From Microbacterium hydrothermale (GTDB taxonomy: Bacteria; Actinomycetota; Actinomycetes; Actinomycetales; Microbacteriaceae): DNA of 64,000 nucleotides. The translations under genes and the position numbers were made by a program. The stretch's first letter is position 1. Each line of letters opens with the position of its first letter. Where the stretch lies: positions 78,592 through 142,591 of the forward strand of contig NZ_STGM01000009.1 in assembly GCF_004854025.1 (NCBI RefSeq), given 5' to 3'. This document shows, one piece after another, positions 16,292 to 25,298 of the stretch. Below the pieces are notes generated by a model, which saw only the letters and a program-made list of their open reading frames with translations, ran no database searches and had not been told where the DNA came from.

Positions 16292-16394
16292 CGGGCTGCC
16301 CGCCGTTCGCCCCGTACGCCGGTGCGCCGGCCCTGCGCCGCACACACCACAGCCCCACCCGCGCCACCCCGCCGCCGGTGTCGGCGGTCGGGGA

Positions 16395-16400
16395 TAGCCT
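16395..16400 (+). promoter_or_regulatory. -10 box for leaderless MFS gene
   Basis: TAGCCT lies 7 bases before the GTG at 16408; it decides that start over an upstream GTG. Confidence 0.6.
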
Positions 16401-16407
16401 GGAACGC

Positions 16408-17730
16408 GTGACCAGCACCCTCCGCCTCGACCGGCCGGGCTGGCGCACCTGGACGCTGTGGATCGTCGGCGTCCTCGCGTACGTCGTGTCGATCGTCAAC
16501 CGCACCTCGCTGTCCGCGGTGGGAGTGGATGCCGCCGTGCGCTTCGGCGCCGACGCGTCGGCGCTGTCGATGTTCGCCGTCATCCAGCTCTTCGTCTACG
16601 GCGCGATGCAGATCCCCGTCGGCCTCCTCCTCGACCGGTTCGGCGCGCGCCCGATGATCGCGATCGGCATGGTGCTGATGGCGGTGGGCCAGCTCGTGAT
16701 GGCCTTCGCGGATGCTGTGGGGATCGGCATCCTGGCCCGCGTGCTCATCGGCGCGGGAGACGCCGCCATCTTCCCGAGCGTGCTGCGCGTGATCGCGACG
16801 TGGTTCCCGGCGCAGCGGGCGCCGCTGCTCGTTCAGCTCACGGGCATCATCGGCCAGATGGGCCAGATCGTCGCCGTGGTCCCCCTCGCGGCCCTCCTGC
16901 ACGCGACGAGCTGGAGCGTCGCCTTCGGCAGCGTCGCCGGGCTCGGCGTGCTCTTCGCGGTGCTGACCTTCGCGATCATCCGCAACCGCCCGCCCGAACG
17001 CCGAGACGATCCGGTCGACACCTCCGTCGACACGCAGACGGGCGCCATCCGGGTGGTGCGTTCGGCGCCGGATCGGCGGCAGGGGTTCCGCGAGTCGTGG
17101 GCGCATCCCGGCACGCGGCTCGGATTCTGGTCGCACTTCGCCACCCCGTTCGCGGGGACCGCGTTCATGCTGCTGTGGGGCTTCCCGTTCCTCACCGCGG
17201 GCGAGGGACTCGAGCCGGCGGCCGCGTCGGGGATCATGACGCTGTTCGTGCTGTTCGGTATCGTCAGCGGCCCGGTGATCGGTGCGCTGTCGAGTCGGCA
17301 TCCGCGTCGACGCTCGCGGTGGCTCGTGCTGCCGACCGTCGTCTTCCAGGCGCTCGTGTGGATCGTCGTCGCCGCCTGGCCGGGGCCCGCCCCGCTGTGG
17401 CTGCTCATCGTGCTGATGTTCGCCCTGGCCACCGGGGGCCCGGCGTCGATGATCGCGTTCGACCACGCGCGCACCTTCACGCCCAGCCACCGCCTGAGCA
17501 CCGCGACCGGCATCGTCAACGGCGGGGGATTCCTCGCCGCCCTGCTGGCCATCCTCTTCATCGGCATCGCGATGGACGTGCAGGGGGCGGGCAGCCCCGA
17601 AACCTACTCGCTCGACGCCTTCCGTCTCGCCTTCCTCACGCAGGTGCCGCTGTGGCTGGTGGGCGGGATCGCGATCGCGGTGGAGCGCGGGCGCACCATC
17701 CGCCACGTCGGCGGGGTGCTGCCGCGCTGA
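16408..17730 (+). CDS. Major facilitator superfamily transporter (anion:cation symporter-like)
   Basis: 440-residue, 12-helix membrane protein. The TM2-3 motif GLLLDRFGARPMIAIG is the MFS motif A, and VNRTSLSAVGVDA in TM1 and MQIPVGLLLDRFG resemble the glucarate/phthalate/nitrate-type symporters. The long central loop (residues about 205-240) separates the halves. The GTG start is chosen from the -10 position. The substrate is not predictable. The GNAT gene starts 32 bases downstream. Confidence 0.88.
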   Translation: MTSTLRLDRPGWRTWTLWIVGVLAYVVSIVNRTSLSAVGVDAAVRFGADASALSMFAVIQLFVYGAMQIPVGLLLDRFGARPMIAIGMVLMAVGQLVMAFADAVGIGILARVLIGAGDAAIFPSVLRVIATWFPAQRAPLLVQLTGIIGQMGQIVAVVPLAALLHATSWSVAFGSVAGLGVLFAVLTFAIIRNRPPERRDDPVDTSVDTQTGAIRVVRSAPDRRQGFRESWAHPGTRLGFWSHFATPFAGTAFMLLWGFPFLTAGEGLEPAAASGIMTLFVLFGIVSGPVIGALSSRHPRRRSRWLVLPTVVFQALVWIVVAAWPGPAPLWLLIVLMFALATGGPASMIAFDHARTFTPSHRLSTATGIVNGGGFLAALLAILFIGIAMDVQGAGSPETYSLDAFRLAFLTQVPLWLVGGIAIAVERGRTIRHVGGVLPR

Positions 17731-17762
17731 CGGCGTCGGCCCGCGGTGCGAGGATCGAGGGC

Positions 17763-18449
17763 ATGAGCGACATCGACATCCGCCCCCTCGACACCGTCGA
17801 CGCGATCCACGTGGCCGCGGGGGTGCTCGACCGGGTGTGGGGCGAGAAGGGCACCATGCCGGCGAACATCCTCCGCGCTCTCGAGCACGCCGGCAACTAC
17901 GTCGTCGGCCTCTACGACGGCGAGGCGATGATCGGGGCATCGGCGGCGTTCTTCGGCCCTCCCGCCGCGCGGTCGATGCACTCGCACATCACCGGTGTCC
18001 TGCCCGGTCACCAGGGTCGCGGCCTCGGTCGGCAGCTCAAGAACCACCAGCGCGACTGGGCGCTCGAGCGCGGAGTCGGGCACATCACGTGGACCTTCGA
18101 CCCGCTCATCCCGCGCAACGCGCACTTCAACCTCGCCGTGCTGGGCGCCCGCGTCACCGACTACCTCGTGAATCAGTACGGCGAGATGGACGACGACGTC
18201 AACCGCGGCGACGAGTCCGACCGGCTCCTGGTGTCGTGGGCGCTCGCCGAGCCGCCCGCACCCACCCCGACGGATGCCGCGATCTCGGCCGTCGTGGCCG
18301 TGCCCGACGACATCGAGAGTCTGCGCCGCACCGACCCGGCGGCCGCCGCCGACTGGCGCGTGCGCGTGCGGGAGGAGCTGCGGGGGCACCTGGCATCCGG
18401 TCGCCGGATCGGCGGGTTCGACCGACGCGGATACCTGATCGTGGAGTGA
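17763..18449 (+). CDS. GNAT-superfamily N-acetyltransferase-like protein
   Basis: 228 residues. The acetyl-CoA binding motif A is clear: ITGVLPGHQGRGLGRQLKNHQRDWALERG at about residues 78-106. The N- and C-terminal extensions do not match a well-known GNAT enzyme. FDPLIPRNAHFNLAVLGARV and NQYGEMDDDVNRG are features of a conserved but uncharacterised subgroup of large acyltransferase-like proteins. Acceptor substrate unknown. It ends in a short convergent gap with the 69-residue gene. Confidence 0.82.
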   Translation: MSDIDIRPLDTVDAIHVAAGVLDRVWGEKGTMPANILRALEHAGNYVVGLYDGEAMIGASAAFFGPPAARSMHSHITGVLPGHQGRGLGRQLKNHQRDWALERGVGHITWTFDPLIPRNAHFNLAVLGARVTDYLVNQYGEMDDDVNRGDESDRLLVSWALAEPPAPTPTDAAISAVVAVPDDIESLRRTDPAAAADWRVRVREELRGHLASGRRIGGFDRRGYLIVE

Positions 18450-18495
18450 GCGCATCGCCGTGCGGGCCGCCGAGCCGGCACGACGACGCGACGAC

Positions 18496-18705
18496 TCACT
18501 GCTCGGTGACCGGCTGGTCCTTCTCCGCAGCCGGGTCGCCCTGTCCCGGCCCCGGACGCACCGCCGCATCGTCGCGCACGTCGATGCGCGTGACGCCGTC
18601 GTGCTCGGTCACGTCGAAGCGCGGAGCCGCGTCCTCTTCGGTGGCCTTCGGCGCGCTCGTGAGCTGGTCGTGACGGTTCTCTTCGAAGCTGTTCTCGTCG
18701 CTCAT
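18496..18705 (-). CDS. Small acidic protein of unknown function
   Basis: 69 residues, highly charged, without recognisable domain; the segment RFDVTEHDGVTRIDVRDD might form a beta hairpin, and the rest looks disordered. It starts 10 bases after the SDR stop on the same strand, and GAGGAG overlapping the end of the SDR gene could serve as its ribosome binding site. Its reality rests on operon position and plausible composition. Confidence 0.55.
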   Translation of the reverse strand: MSDENSFEENRHDQLTSAPKATEEDAAPRFDVTEHDGVTRIDVRDDAAVRPGPGQGDPAAEKDQPVTEQ

Positions 18706-18715
18706 GGCGCTGTAC

Positions 18716-19528
18716 TCACTCCTCGCCGGCCGAGCGCCAGGCGTCGCTGTCCATGTGCGAGCCCGCCTGGGGGCCCATCTGCAGCATCCCGCCGTCGACG
18801 ACCCAGCTCGCGCCGGTGACGTACGAGCCCGAGGGCGAGGCGAGGAAGCGGATGACGTCGGCGATCTCCTCCGGCTTGCCCGGGCGACCGAGGGGGATGC
18901 CGGGGCGGTGGATGCGATCGGCGTCCTCGGCCGACATGTCGTTGATGGGAGTCGCGATCTCCCCCGGGGCGACGGCGTTCGCGGTGATGCCGTACTGGCC
19001 GAGCTCGAGGGCCATCGTCTTGATGAGACCGCCGACGCCGTGCTTCGCGGCGACGTAGGGGGCCGAACCGACGCGGGGCTGGTGCTCGTGCACGCTCGAG
19101 ACGACGATGAGGCGCCCGCCGTTGCCGGCCGCCACCATCCGCTTCGCCGCGGTGTGCAGAGCGAGAAAGGCTCCGTCGAGGTTGAGGGAGATGTCGGTGC
19201 GCCACGTGTCGAAGTCGAGGTCGAGGAACGAGCCCCCGATCCCGCCGCCGGCGTTGTTGACGAAGACGTCGAGGCCGCCGAGCTCGTCGGCCATGGCGTT
19301 CACGGCATCCGGGACCGCGTCGAAGTCGGTCGCGTCGAACTGCGCGACGATCGCGCGCACGCCGCGCTCGCGCACGGCGGCGGCGGTCTCCTCGGCGCCG
19401 TCCTGGTCGGAGTGGTAGGTGACCGCGACGTCCATTCCGGCGTCGGCGAGGGCGAGGGCGGTGGCCGCGCCGATGCCCGAGTCGGAGCCGGTGACGATCG
19501 CGTGGCGGGGGGTGAAGTCGTCGCTCAT
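18716..19528 (-). CDS. SDR-family NAD(P)-dependent oxidoreductase
   Basis: 270-residue classical short-chain dehydrogenase/reductase. The cofactor motif TGSDSGIG is at the N-terminus, NNAGGG in the middle, and the catalytic Ser is in VVSSVHEH with Tyr-Lys in YVAAKHG. The C-terminal WVVDGGM is typical. The ATG at 19528 is supported by a minus-strand TAGCGT box at 19536-19541, 7 bases upstream. Substrate unknown; it resembles glucose-1-dehydrogenase-like SDRs. A small gene follows in the same operon. Confidence 0.9.
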   Translation of the reverse strand: MSDDFTPRHAIVTGSDSGIGAATALALADAGMDVAVTYHSDQDGAEETAAAVRERGVRAIVAQFDATDFDAVPDAVNAMADELGGLDVFVNNAGGGIGGSFLDLDFDTWRTDISLNLDGAFLALHTAAKRMVAAGNGGRLIVVSSVHEHQPRVGSAPYVAAKHGVGGLIKTMALELGQYGITANAVAPGEIATPINDMSAEDADRIHRPGIPLGRPGKPEEIADVIRFLASPSGSYVTGASWVVDGGMLQMGPQAGSHMDSDAWRSAGEE

Positions 19529-19535
19529 GCGGGTG

Positions 19536-19541
19536 ACGCTA
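19536..19541 (-). promoter_or_regulatory. -10 box for leaderless SDR gene
   Basis: TAGCGT on the minus strand, 7 bases before the ATG at 19528. Confidence 0.5.
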
Positions 19542-19741
19542 CGCGCGCGGGGCGGCGGCCTCGGCGGCCTTGCCACGGCCGGGCGCGGGCGTTACGGTCG
19601 CGGGCCGGCCGGCTGCGGCGCGGGCCGGACCCGCCGGGCGCGGCCGGAGCCGCCGGGCGCGGGCGGGAGCCGCCGCGCGCGGGCCGGACCCGCCGGCCGA
19701 CCGACTCCGGCTCGGCGGGTCGGGGCGGGGCGGGCCGGCGT

Positions 19742-19908
19742 GCACAACTCCTGCAATTTCCCGTGGCCGGGCGCGGGTCCTCCCGCTCCGCGCCCGTTCT
19801 GCAGGAGTTGTGCCGGGGCGCCGCGACACGACGCAGGAGATCCGTTCGGTCGCCCGGGCTGCGGGGCCGTGTGCCGGGGCCCGACGACCGCGTCTCCTGC
19901 GTGGTGTC
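19742..19908. repeat. Two adjacent palindromic repeats (types A and B) in the SDR/menC-like divergent gap
   Basis: Element A: arms GCACAACTCCTGCA (19742-19755) and exact complement (19800-19813), with a second pairing CGGGCGCGG/CCGCGCCCG inside (19768-19776 with 19788-19796). Element B: GACACGACGCAGGAGA (19825-19840) pairs 15 of 16 with 19893-19908. The preceding part of this 404-base gap (19545-19735) is a degenerate run of GGGCCGGACCCGCCGG-like words without a gene. A type A relative lies at 44746-44843. Confidence 0.75.
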
Positions 19909-19920
19909 CGCCGCTCCCGA

Positions 19921-19926
19921 TACCCT
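19921..19926 (+). promoter_or_regulatory. -10 box for leaderless enolase-superfamily gene
   Basis: TACCCT lies 6 bases before the ATG at 19933. Confidence 0.55.
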
Positions 19927-19932
19927 CCCCCC

Positions 19933-21066
19933 ATGCCTCTCCTGCAGCCCGCCCCTGTCGTGACCCTGGATGCCGTCGAACTGCGCGTGCTGCACCTGCC
20001 GCTCGTGTCGCCCTTCACCACGTCGTTCGGCACCGAGACCGTGCGCGAGGTCATCGTCGTCGCCGCCGAGACGAGCGACGGCCGCGGGTGGGGGGAGGTC
20101 GTGACCTCGGCCGAGCCCTTCTACTCCAGCGAGTACACGCAGGGAGCGTGGGACGTGCTCACGCGGTTCCTCGCCCCGGCCCTGCTCGAGCGCCGCACGC
20201 TCGCGCCCGAGGAGGTCGGCGGCATCCTGGGTCGCGTCGTCGGTCACCGCATGGCCAAGGCGGGGCTCGAGCTCGCGGTGCTCGACGCGGCCCTGCGATC
20301 CGAGGGGCGCAGTCTCGGTCAGTACCTCGGCGCCGCGACGGACCGTGTGCCGTCCGGGGTCTCGGTCGGCATCCAGCGCGACCCGGCGGCCCTCGTCGAC
20401 GCCGTCGGCGCTTACCTCGGCGAGGGCTACGTGCGCATCAAGATCAAGATCAAGCCGGGGCGCGACATCGACGACACGGCCGCCGTCCGCGACGCCTTCG
20501 GAGCGATCCCGCTGCAGGTCGACGCGAATTCGGCCTACACGCTCCAGGATGCCGATACCCTGGCCGAACTGGACCGCTTCGACCTCCTGCTCATCGAGCA
20601 GCCGCTGCAGGAAGACGACCTCGTCGATCATGCGACGCTCGCGACGCGCCTTCGCACGCCGGTGTGCCTCGACGAGTCGATCGTCTCGGACAAGGCCGCC
20701 GCCGACGCGCTCGCCCTCGGCTCCGCGGCGATCATCAACATCAAGGCCGGCCGGGTCGGCGGCTACCTCGAGGCCGTCGCGATCCACGACCGCGCCGTCG
20801 CCGCGGGCGTCCCGGTGTGGTGCGGGGGCATGCTCGAGACCGGGATCGGTCGGGCCGCCAACGCAGCTCTCGCCGCGCTCCCCGGGTTCACGCTGCCGGG
20901 CGACATCTCGGCATCCGCACGCTTCTACACCCGCGACATCGTCACCGAGCCCGCCGTGATCGAGGACGGACACGTGCGCGTGCCCACCGGGCCCGGCCTC
21001 GGCGTCGAGATCGACGCGGCGGCGCTCGAGGATTTCACCGTGCGCCGCGAGCGGATCACGCGATGA
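19933..21066 (+). CDS. Enolase-superfamily enzyme: o-succinylbenzoate synthase / N-succinylamino acid racemase type
   Basis: 377 residues of the muconate-lactonising subgroup. The acid-base Lys motif KIKIKPG, metal ligands in QVDANSAY (Asp), LLLIEQPL (Glu) and CLDES (Asp), and the second Lys in INIKAGRVGG are all present, so it should be active. The sequence resembles MenC2-type OSBS, which makes o-succinylbenzoate for menaquinone; the same family includes N-acylamino acid racemases. No other men gene is nearby, so the choice stays open. The unknown gene downstream overlaps its stop by 4 bases. Confidence 0.85.
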   Translation: MPLLQPAPVVTLDAVELRVLHLPLVSPFTTSFGTETVREVIVVAAETSDGRGWGEVVTSAEPFYSSEYTQGAWDVLTRFLAPALLERRTLAPEEVGGILGRVVGHRMAKAGLELAVLDAALRSEGRSLGQYLGAATDRVPSGVSVGIQRDPAALVDAVGAYLGEGYVRIKIKIKPGRDIDDTAAVRDAFGAIPLQVDANSAYTLQDADTLAELDRFDLLLIEQPLQEDDLVDHATLATRLRTPVCLDESIVSDKAAADALALGSAAIINIKAGRVGGYLEAVAIHDRAVAAGVPVWCGGMLETGIGRAANAALAALPGFTLPGDISASARFYTRDIVTEPAVIEDGHVRVPTGPGLGVEIDAAALEDFTVRRERITR

Positions 21067-21764
21067 GCGGCGGGCGTGCGGGGCTGTCCGAGACCGACGG
21101 CGACGACGTCCCCTGGGGGCGGCCGAGCGTCGACGGCATCCCGGTCCCCCCGTTCGCGGATGCCGCGGCGCACCGCACCTACCTGCGTACGCTGCAGACC
21201 TTCCTGCTGCTCCTCGACCGCGACGAGCCGTCGGCCGCGACGATCGCGCTGGCCGCCGCGCTCGAGGCGGAGCTCACCCAGGCTCCGCGCGAGGCGCCGA
21301 CGCGCCTGTCGCCGCTGGCGCTGCGGGTCAGCCTGTCGACCTTCTTCCCGGCCCCGTGGACGCCCGAGGCGCTCGCTGCGGCGCTGAACGGCTTCGGCTA
21401 CGGCACGCCCGTCCGCGGTCGGGGCGGGTGGTCCTGGGGCGGGGACCCCGACTACGCCGCGCGCCCCACCCGGCAGGGCTGGGAGATCGAGCGGCACGAG
21501 CGCGGCTCGTTCAGTCACGCGACGCTCGCGCACGAGGACGACCTCGTGCTGCTGTGGATGGACATGTTCCGCAACCGCTTCCCGTATCCGATCGCGCACG
21601 TCGCCGACCCCGCGGCGCCGGCCCCCGGCTCCCTCGCGGACGCCGCCCGCGCCACCCTGGCCGCCCACGCCACGAACGTCGCGATGCCGTATCTGCAGAA
21701 CTGGATCCGCGAGCGCGATGAGGCGCGAGACGGAGAGCCGGGCGAGGCGGGGCCGCTTCGATAA
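21063..21764 (+). CDS. Unknown protein coupled to the enolase-superfamily gene
   Basis: 233 residues, not recognised. The ATG overlaps the upstream stop as ATGA. The protein has an acidic N-terminus, a helical stretch ([33 protein letters not shown]), and an aromatic region [30 protein letters not shown]; no signal peptide or membrane helix. Its TAA stop (21762-21764) is embedded in the -10 box of the downstream glyS gene, so transcription of glyS starts at its very end. Confidence 0.7.
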   Translation: MSGGRAGLSETDGDDVPWGRPSVDGIPVPPFADAAAHRTYLRTLQTFLLLLDRDEPSAATIALAAALEAELTQAPREAPTRLSPLALRVSLSTFFPAPWTPEALAAALNGFGYGTPVRGRGGWSWGGDPDYAARPTRQGWEIERHERGSFSHATLAHEDDLVLLWMDMFRNRFPYPIAHVADPAAPAPGSLADAARATLAAHATNVAMPYLQNWIRERDEARDGEPGEAGPLR

Positions 21765-21767
21765 ACT
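21762..21767 (+). promoter_or_regulatory. -10 box of glyS promoter
   Basis: TAAACT after a G+C-rich stretch gives a predicted start near 21774 and a leader of about 50 bases, with GGAG 7 bases before the GTG at 21823. Confidence 0.55.
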
Positions 21768-21822
21768 GGATGCCGCGCCCTCGCGCTCGATCCCCACAGC
21801 TTTCCCGACCATTGGAGCCACC

Positions 21823-23211
21823 GTGGCCGAACAGTCCCGCCTCGACAAGGTCATCGCCCTCGCCCGCCATCGCGGTTTCGTGTTCCAGGCCGGTGAGATC
21901 TACGGCGGCTCGCGTTCCGCCTGGGACTACGGCCCCCTCGGCACCGAGCTGAAGGAGAACATCCGACGCCAGTGGTGGCAGACCTTCGTCCGCGGCCGCG
22001 GCGACATGGTCGGCCTCGACTCGAGCATCATCCTCCCCAAGCGCGTGTGGGAGGCCTCGGGTCACGTCGCCACCTTCACCGACCCGCTCGTGGAGTGCCT
22101 CAGCTGCCACAAGCGCTTCCGCGCCGACACCCTCATCGAGGACTTCGAGGCCCGCAAGAACCGCAAGGCCGAGAACGGTCTCGCCGACATCCCCTGCCCC
22201 AACTGCGGCACGAAGGGGCAGTACACCGAGCCGAAGTCGTTCTCGGGCTTGGTCAAGACCTACCTCGGCGTCGTCGACGACGAATCGGGCCTGTACTTCC
22301 TGCGTCCCGAGACCGCGCAGGGCATCTTCGTGAACTTCTCGAACGTGCTCACGGCATCCCGTCGCAAGCCCCCGTTCGGCGTCGGCCAGGTCGGCAAGGC
22401 GTTCCGCAACGAGATCACGCCCGGAAACTTCATCTTCCGCACGCGCGAGTTCGAGCAGATGGAGATCGAGTACTTCACCCCGCCGGCCGAGGCGAACGAG
22501 TGGTTCGAGCACTGGGTCGAGGCGTGCTGGAACTGGTTCATCGAGCTCGGCATCGACCCCGAGAACATGAAGCGCTTCGACGTCCCCGAAGACGACCGGG
22601 CGCACTACTCCGCCGGCACGATCGACGTCGAGTACCGCTTCGGGTTCCCGGGCAAGGAGTGGGGCGAGCTCATGGGCGTCGCCAACCGCACCGACTACGA
22701 CCTCAAGAGCCACTCCGAGGCGTCGGGCCAGTCGCTCACGTTCTTCGACCAGGCGTCGGGCGAGAAGTACACGCCGTACGTGATCGAGCCGTCGTTCGGT
22801 CTGACCCGCGCGATGATGGCGTTCCTCGTCGACGCGTACCGCGAAGAAGAGGTGCCCAACGCCAAGGGCGGCACCGACACCCGCACGGTGCTCAAGCTCG
22901 ACCCGCGCCTCGCGCCCGTCAAGGTCGCCGTGCTGCCGCTGTCGCGCAACGAGCGCCTCTCGCCGCTGGCCCGCGAGACCGCCGACACGCTGCGCGCCGC
23001 CGGCTGGAACATCGACTTCGACGACGCCGGCGCGATCGGTCGCCGTTACCGCCGGCAGGACGAGATCGGCACGCCGTTCTGCGTCACGGTCGACTTCGAC
23101 TCGCTCGACGACAACGCCGTGACCGTGCGCGACCGCGACACCATGGGCCAGGAGCGCATCGGCCTCGACGCGCTCCACGGCTACCTCGCGGAGCGCCTGC
23201 GCGGCGCCTGA
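21823..23211 (+). CDS. glyS: Glycyl-tRNA synthetase (single-chain, dimeric type)
   Basis: Class II synthetase that charges tRNA-Gly, 462 residues, the alpha2 type found in actinobacteria. Motif 2 is within [25 protein letters not shown] and motif 3 within [12 protein letters not shown]; a zinc-binding insertion shows CLSCHKRF and CPNCGTKG. The C-terminal anticodon-binding domain starts near [10 protein letters not shown]. The GTG at 21823 is preferred because a GGAG precedes it and the homologous N-terminus starts here ([20 protein letters not shown]). A type C palindrome follows the stop. Confidence 0.97.
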   Translation: MAEQSRLDKVIALARHRGFVFQAGEIYGGSRSAWDYGPLGTELKENIRRQWWQTFVRGRGDMVGLDSSIILPKRVWEASGHVATFTDPLVECLSCHKRFRADTLIEDFEARKNRKAENGLADIPCPNCGTKGQYTEPKSFSGLVKTYLGVVDDESGLYFLRPETAQGIFVNFSNVLTASRRKPPFGVGQVGKAFRNEITPGNFIFRTREFEQMEIEYFTPPAEANEWFEHWVEACWNWFIELGIDPENMKRFDVPEDDRAHYSAGTIDVEYRFGFPGKEWGELMGVANRTDYDLKSHSEASGQSLTFFDQASGEKYTPYVIEPSFGLTRAMMAFLVDAYREEEVPNAKGGTDTRTVLKLDPRLAPVKVAVLPLSRNERLSPLARETADTLRAAGWNIDFDDAGAIGRRYRRQDEIGTPFCVTVDFDSLDDNAVTVRDRDTMGQERIGLDALHGYLAERLRGA

Positions 23212-23286
23212 TATCCGGTCTCCGTCATTCCCGGGCGTCGCCCGCCGTTCTCGGCGTCCCCGCCCCGTCGCGCTCCCCGTCTGTGC

Positions 23287-23355
23287 GCGAGACCGCATGC
23301 GGCTGACGAATCGGCGACATTCTGCAACCGACTCGTCAGCCGGATGCCGTCTCGC
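23287..23355. repeat. 69-nt palindromic repeat, type C copy 2
   Basis: Arms of 23 bases (23287-23309 and 23333-23355) pair with two mismatches around a 23-base loop; the outer end GCGAGACCGCAT is the type C signature. It lies 75 bases after glyS and could end its transcription, but the related copies elsewhere are not at gene ends only. Confidence 0.75.
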
Positions 23356-23403
23356 GGTCCGAAACGGCCCGGAGCGACCCCGGCGGCGACCCGCGGCAGC
23401 GCC

Positions 23404-23469
23404 GTGACAGCGCCGTGACAGCGCCCCACCCGGCGTGACAGCGCCGCGACAGGGCACGCGGCGCATCCT
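23404..23469 (+). promoter_or_regulatory. drrAB-type promoter with 11-bp-spaced direct repeats (SARP-like site)
   Basis: GTGACAG occurs at 23404, 23415 and 23435, and GCGACAG at 23446; the spacings are 11, 20 and 11 bp. Read as heptamers ACAGCGC, the last copy (ACAGGGC, 23449-23455) ends 8 bases before CATCCT (23464-23469), a -10 candidate located 6 bases before the ATG. Heptamers repeated every 11 bp with the last about 8 bp from -10 are the known layout of SARP/AfsR binding sites. Convergent neighbour 25295-28204 is such a regulator. Confidence 0.6.
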
Positions 23470-23475
23470 GGCGTC

Positions 23476-24494
<1,019 letters not shown>

Positions 24495-24498
<4 letters not shown>

Positions 24499-25298
24499 GC
24501 GCCCTCACCCTCGAGCGCGATCTGCCCCGCACCGCGGGCCTCGCGCAGACCCTGCAGAACACGATCACGATGGCCGGTCGCGGCCTGCTGAAGATCCGCC
24601 GCACGCCCGAGCAGCTGATCGACGTCACCGTGCAGCCGATCCTGTTCACCCTGATGTTCACGTACATCTTCGGCGGGGCGATCGCGGGAGACGTGCAGAG
24701 CTACCTGCCGATCATCATCCCGGGCATCCTCGTGCAGACCGTCATCACGACCTCGGTCGTCACCGGCACGCAGCTGCGCGAAGACATGGACAAGGGCGTG
24801 TTCGACCGCTTCCGGTCGCTGCCGATCGCGCGCATCGCCCCGCTCTCGGGCGCGCTGCTCGCCGATACGGTGCGCTACGCGATCGCGACGACGCTCACCT
24901 TCACGATGGGCTGGATCATGGGCTTCCGGCCCGAGGGCGGCCTCTGGGCCGTCGTCGCCGCGGGGCTGCTCGTCATCGCGTGCTCGTGGGCGATCAGCTG
25001 GATCTTCGCCTTCTTCGGCGTCATCGCCCGCAGCGCGTCGAGCGTGCAGGGGATCTCGATGATCGTCCTGTTCCCCCTGACGTTCCTCTCCAACGCTTTC
25101 GTCCCGGCGAACACGATGCCGTCGTGGCTGCAGTGGTTCGTCGACGTCAACCCGGTCTCGCACCTCGTCACCGCGGTGCGCGACCTCGTCAACTCCGGCA
25201 CCCTCGGCTCCGACGCGGTCGTCTCGCTCATCGGGGCGGCGGTCATCGTGGCGGTCTTCGCCCCGCTCACGGTGCGCGCCTACATGCGCAAGGCCTAG
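24495..25298 (+). CDS. ABC-2 type permease, DrrB family
   Basis: 267-residue membrane partner of the ATPase, with six predicted helices. The pattern LREDMDKGVFDRFRSLPIAR is the DrrB/ABC-2 signature in the first cytoplasmic loop, and FPLTFLSNAFVP with VDVNPVSHLVTAVRDL is typical of the C-terminal half. GAAGGAG lies about 8 bases before the ATG. Its TAG stop overlaps the stop codon of the convergent AfsR-like gene (CTAG at 25295-25298). Confidence 0.92.

Noticed and set aside
21718..21822. Earlier start for glyS inside the upstream gene
   Set aside because: The GTG at 21823 has GGAG and matches the family N-terminus; the earlier start precedes the predicted transcript start.
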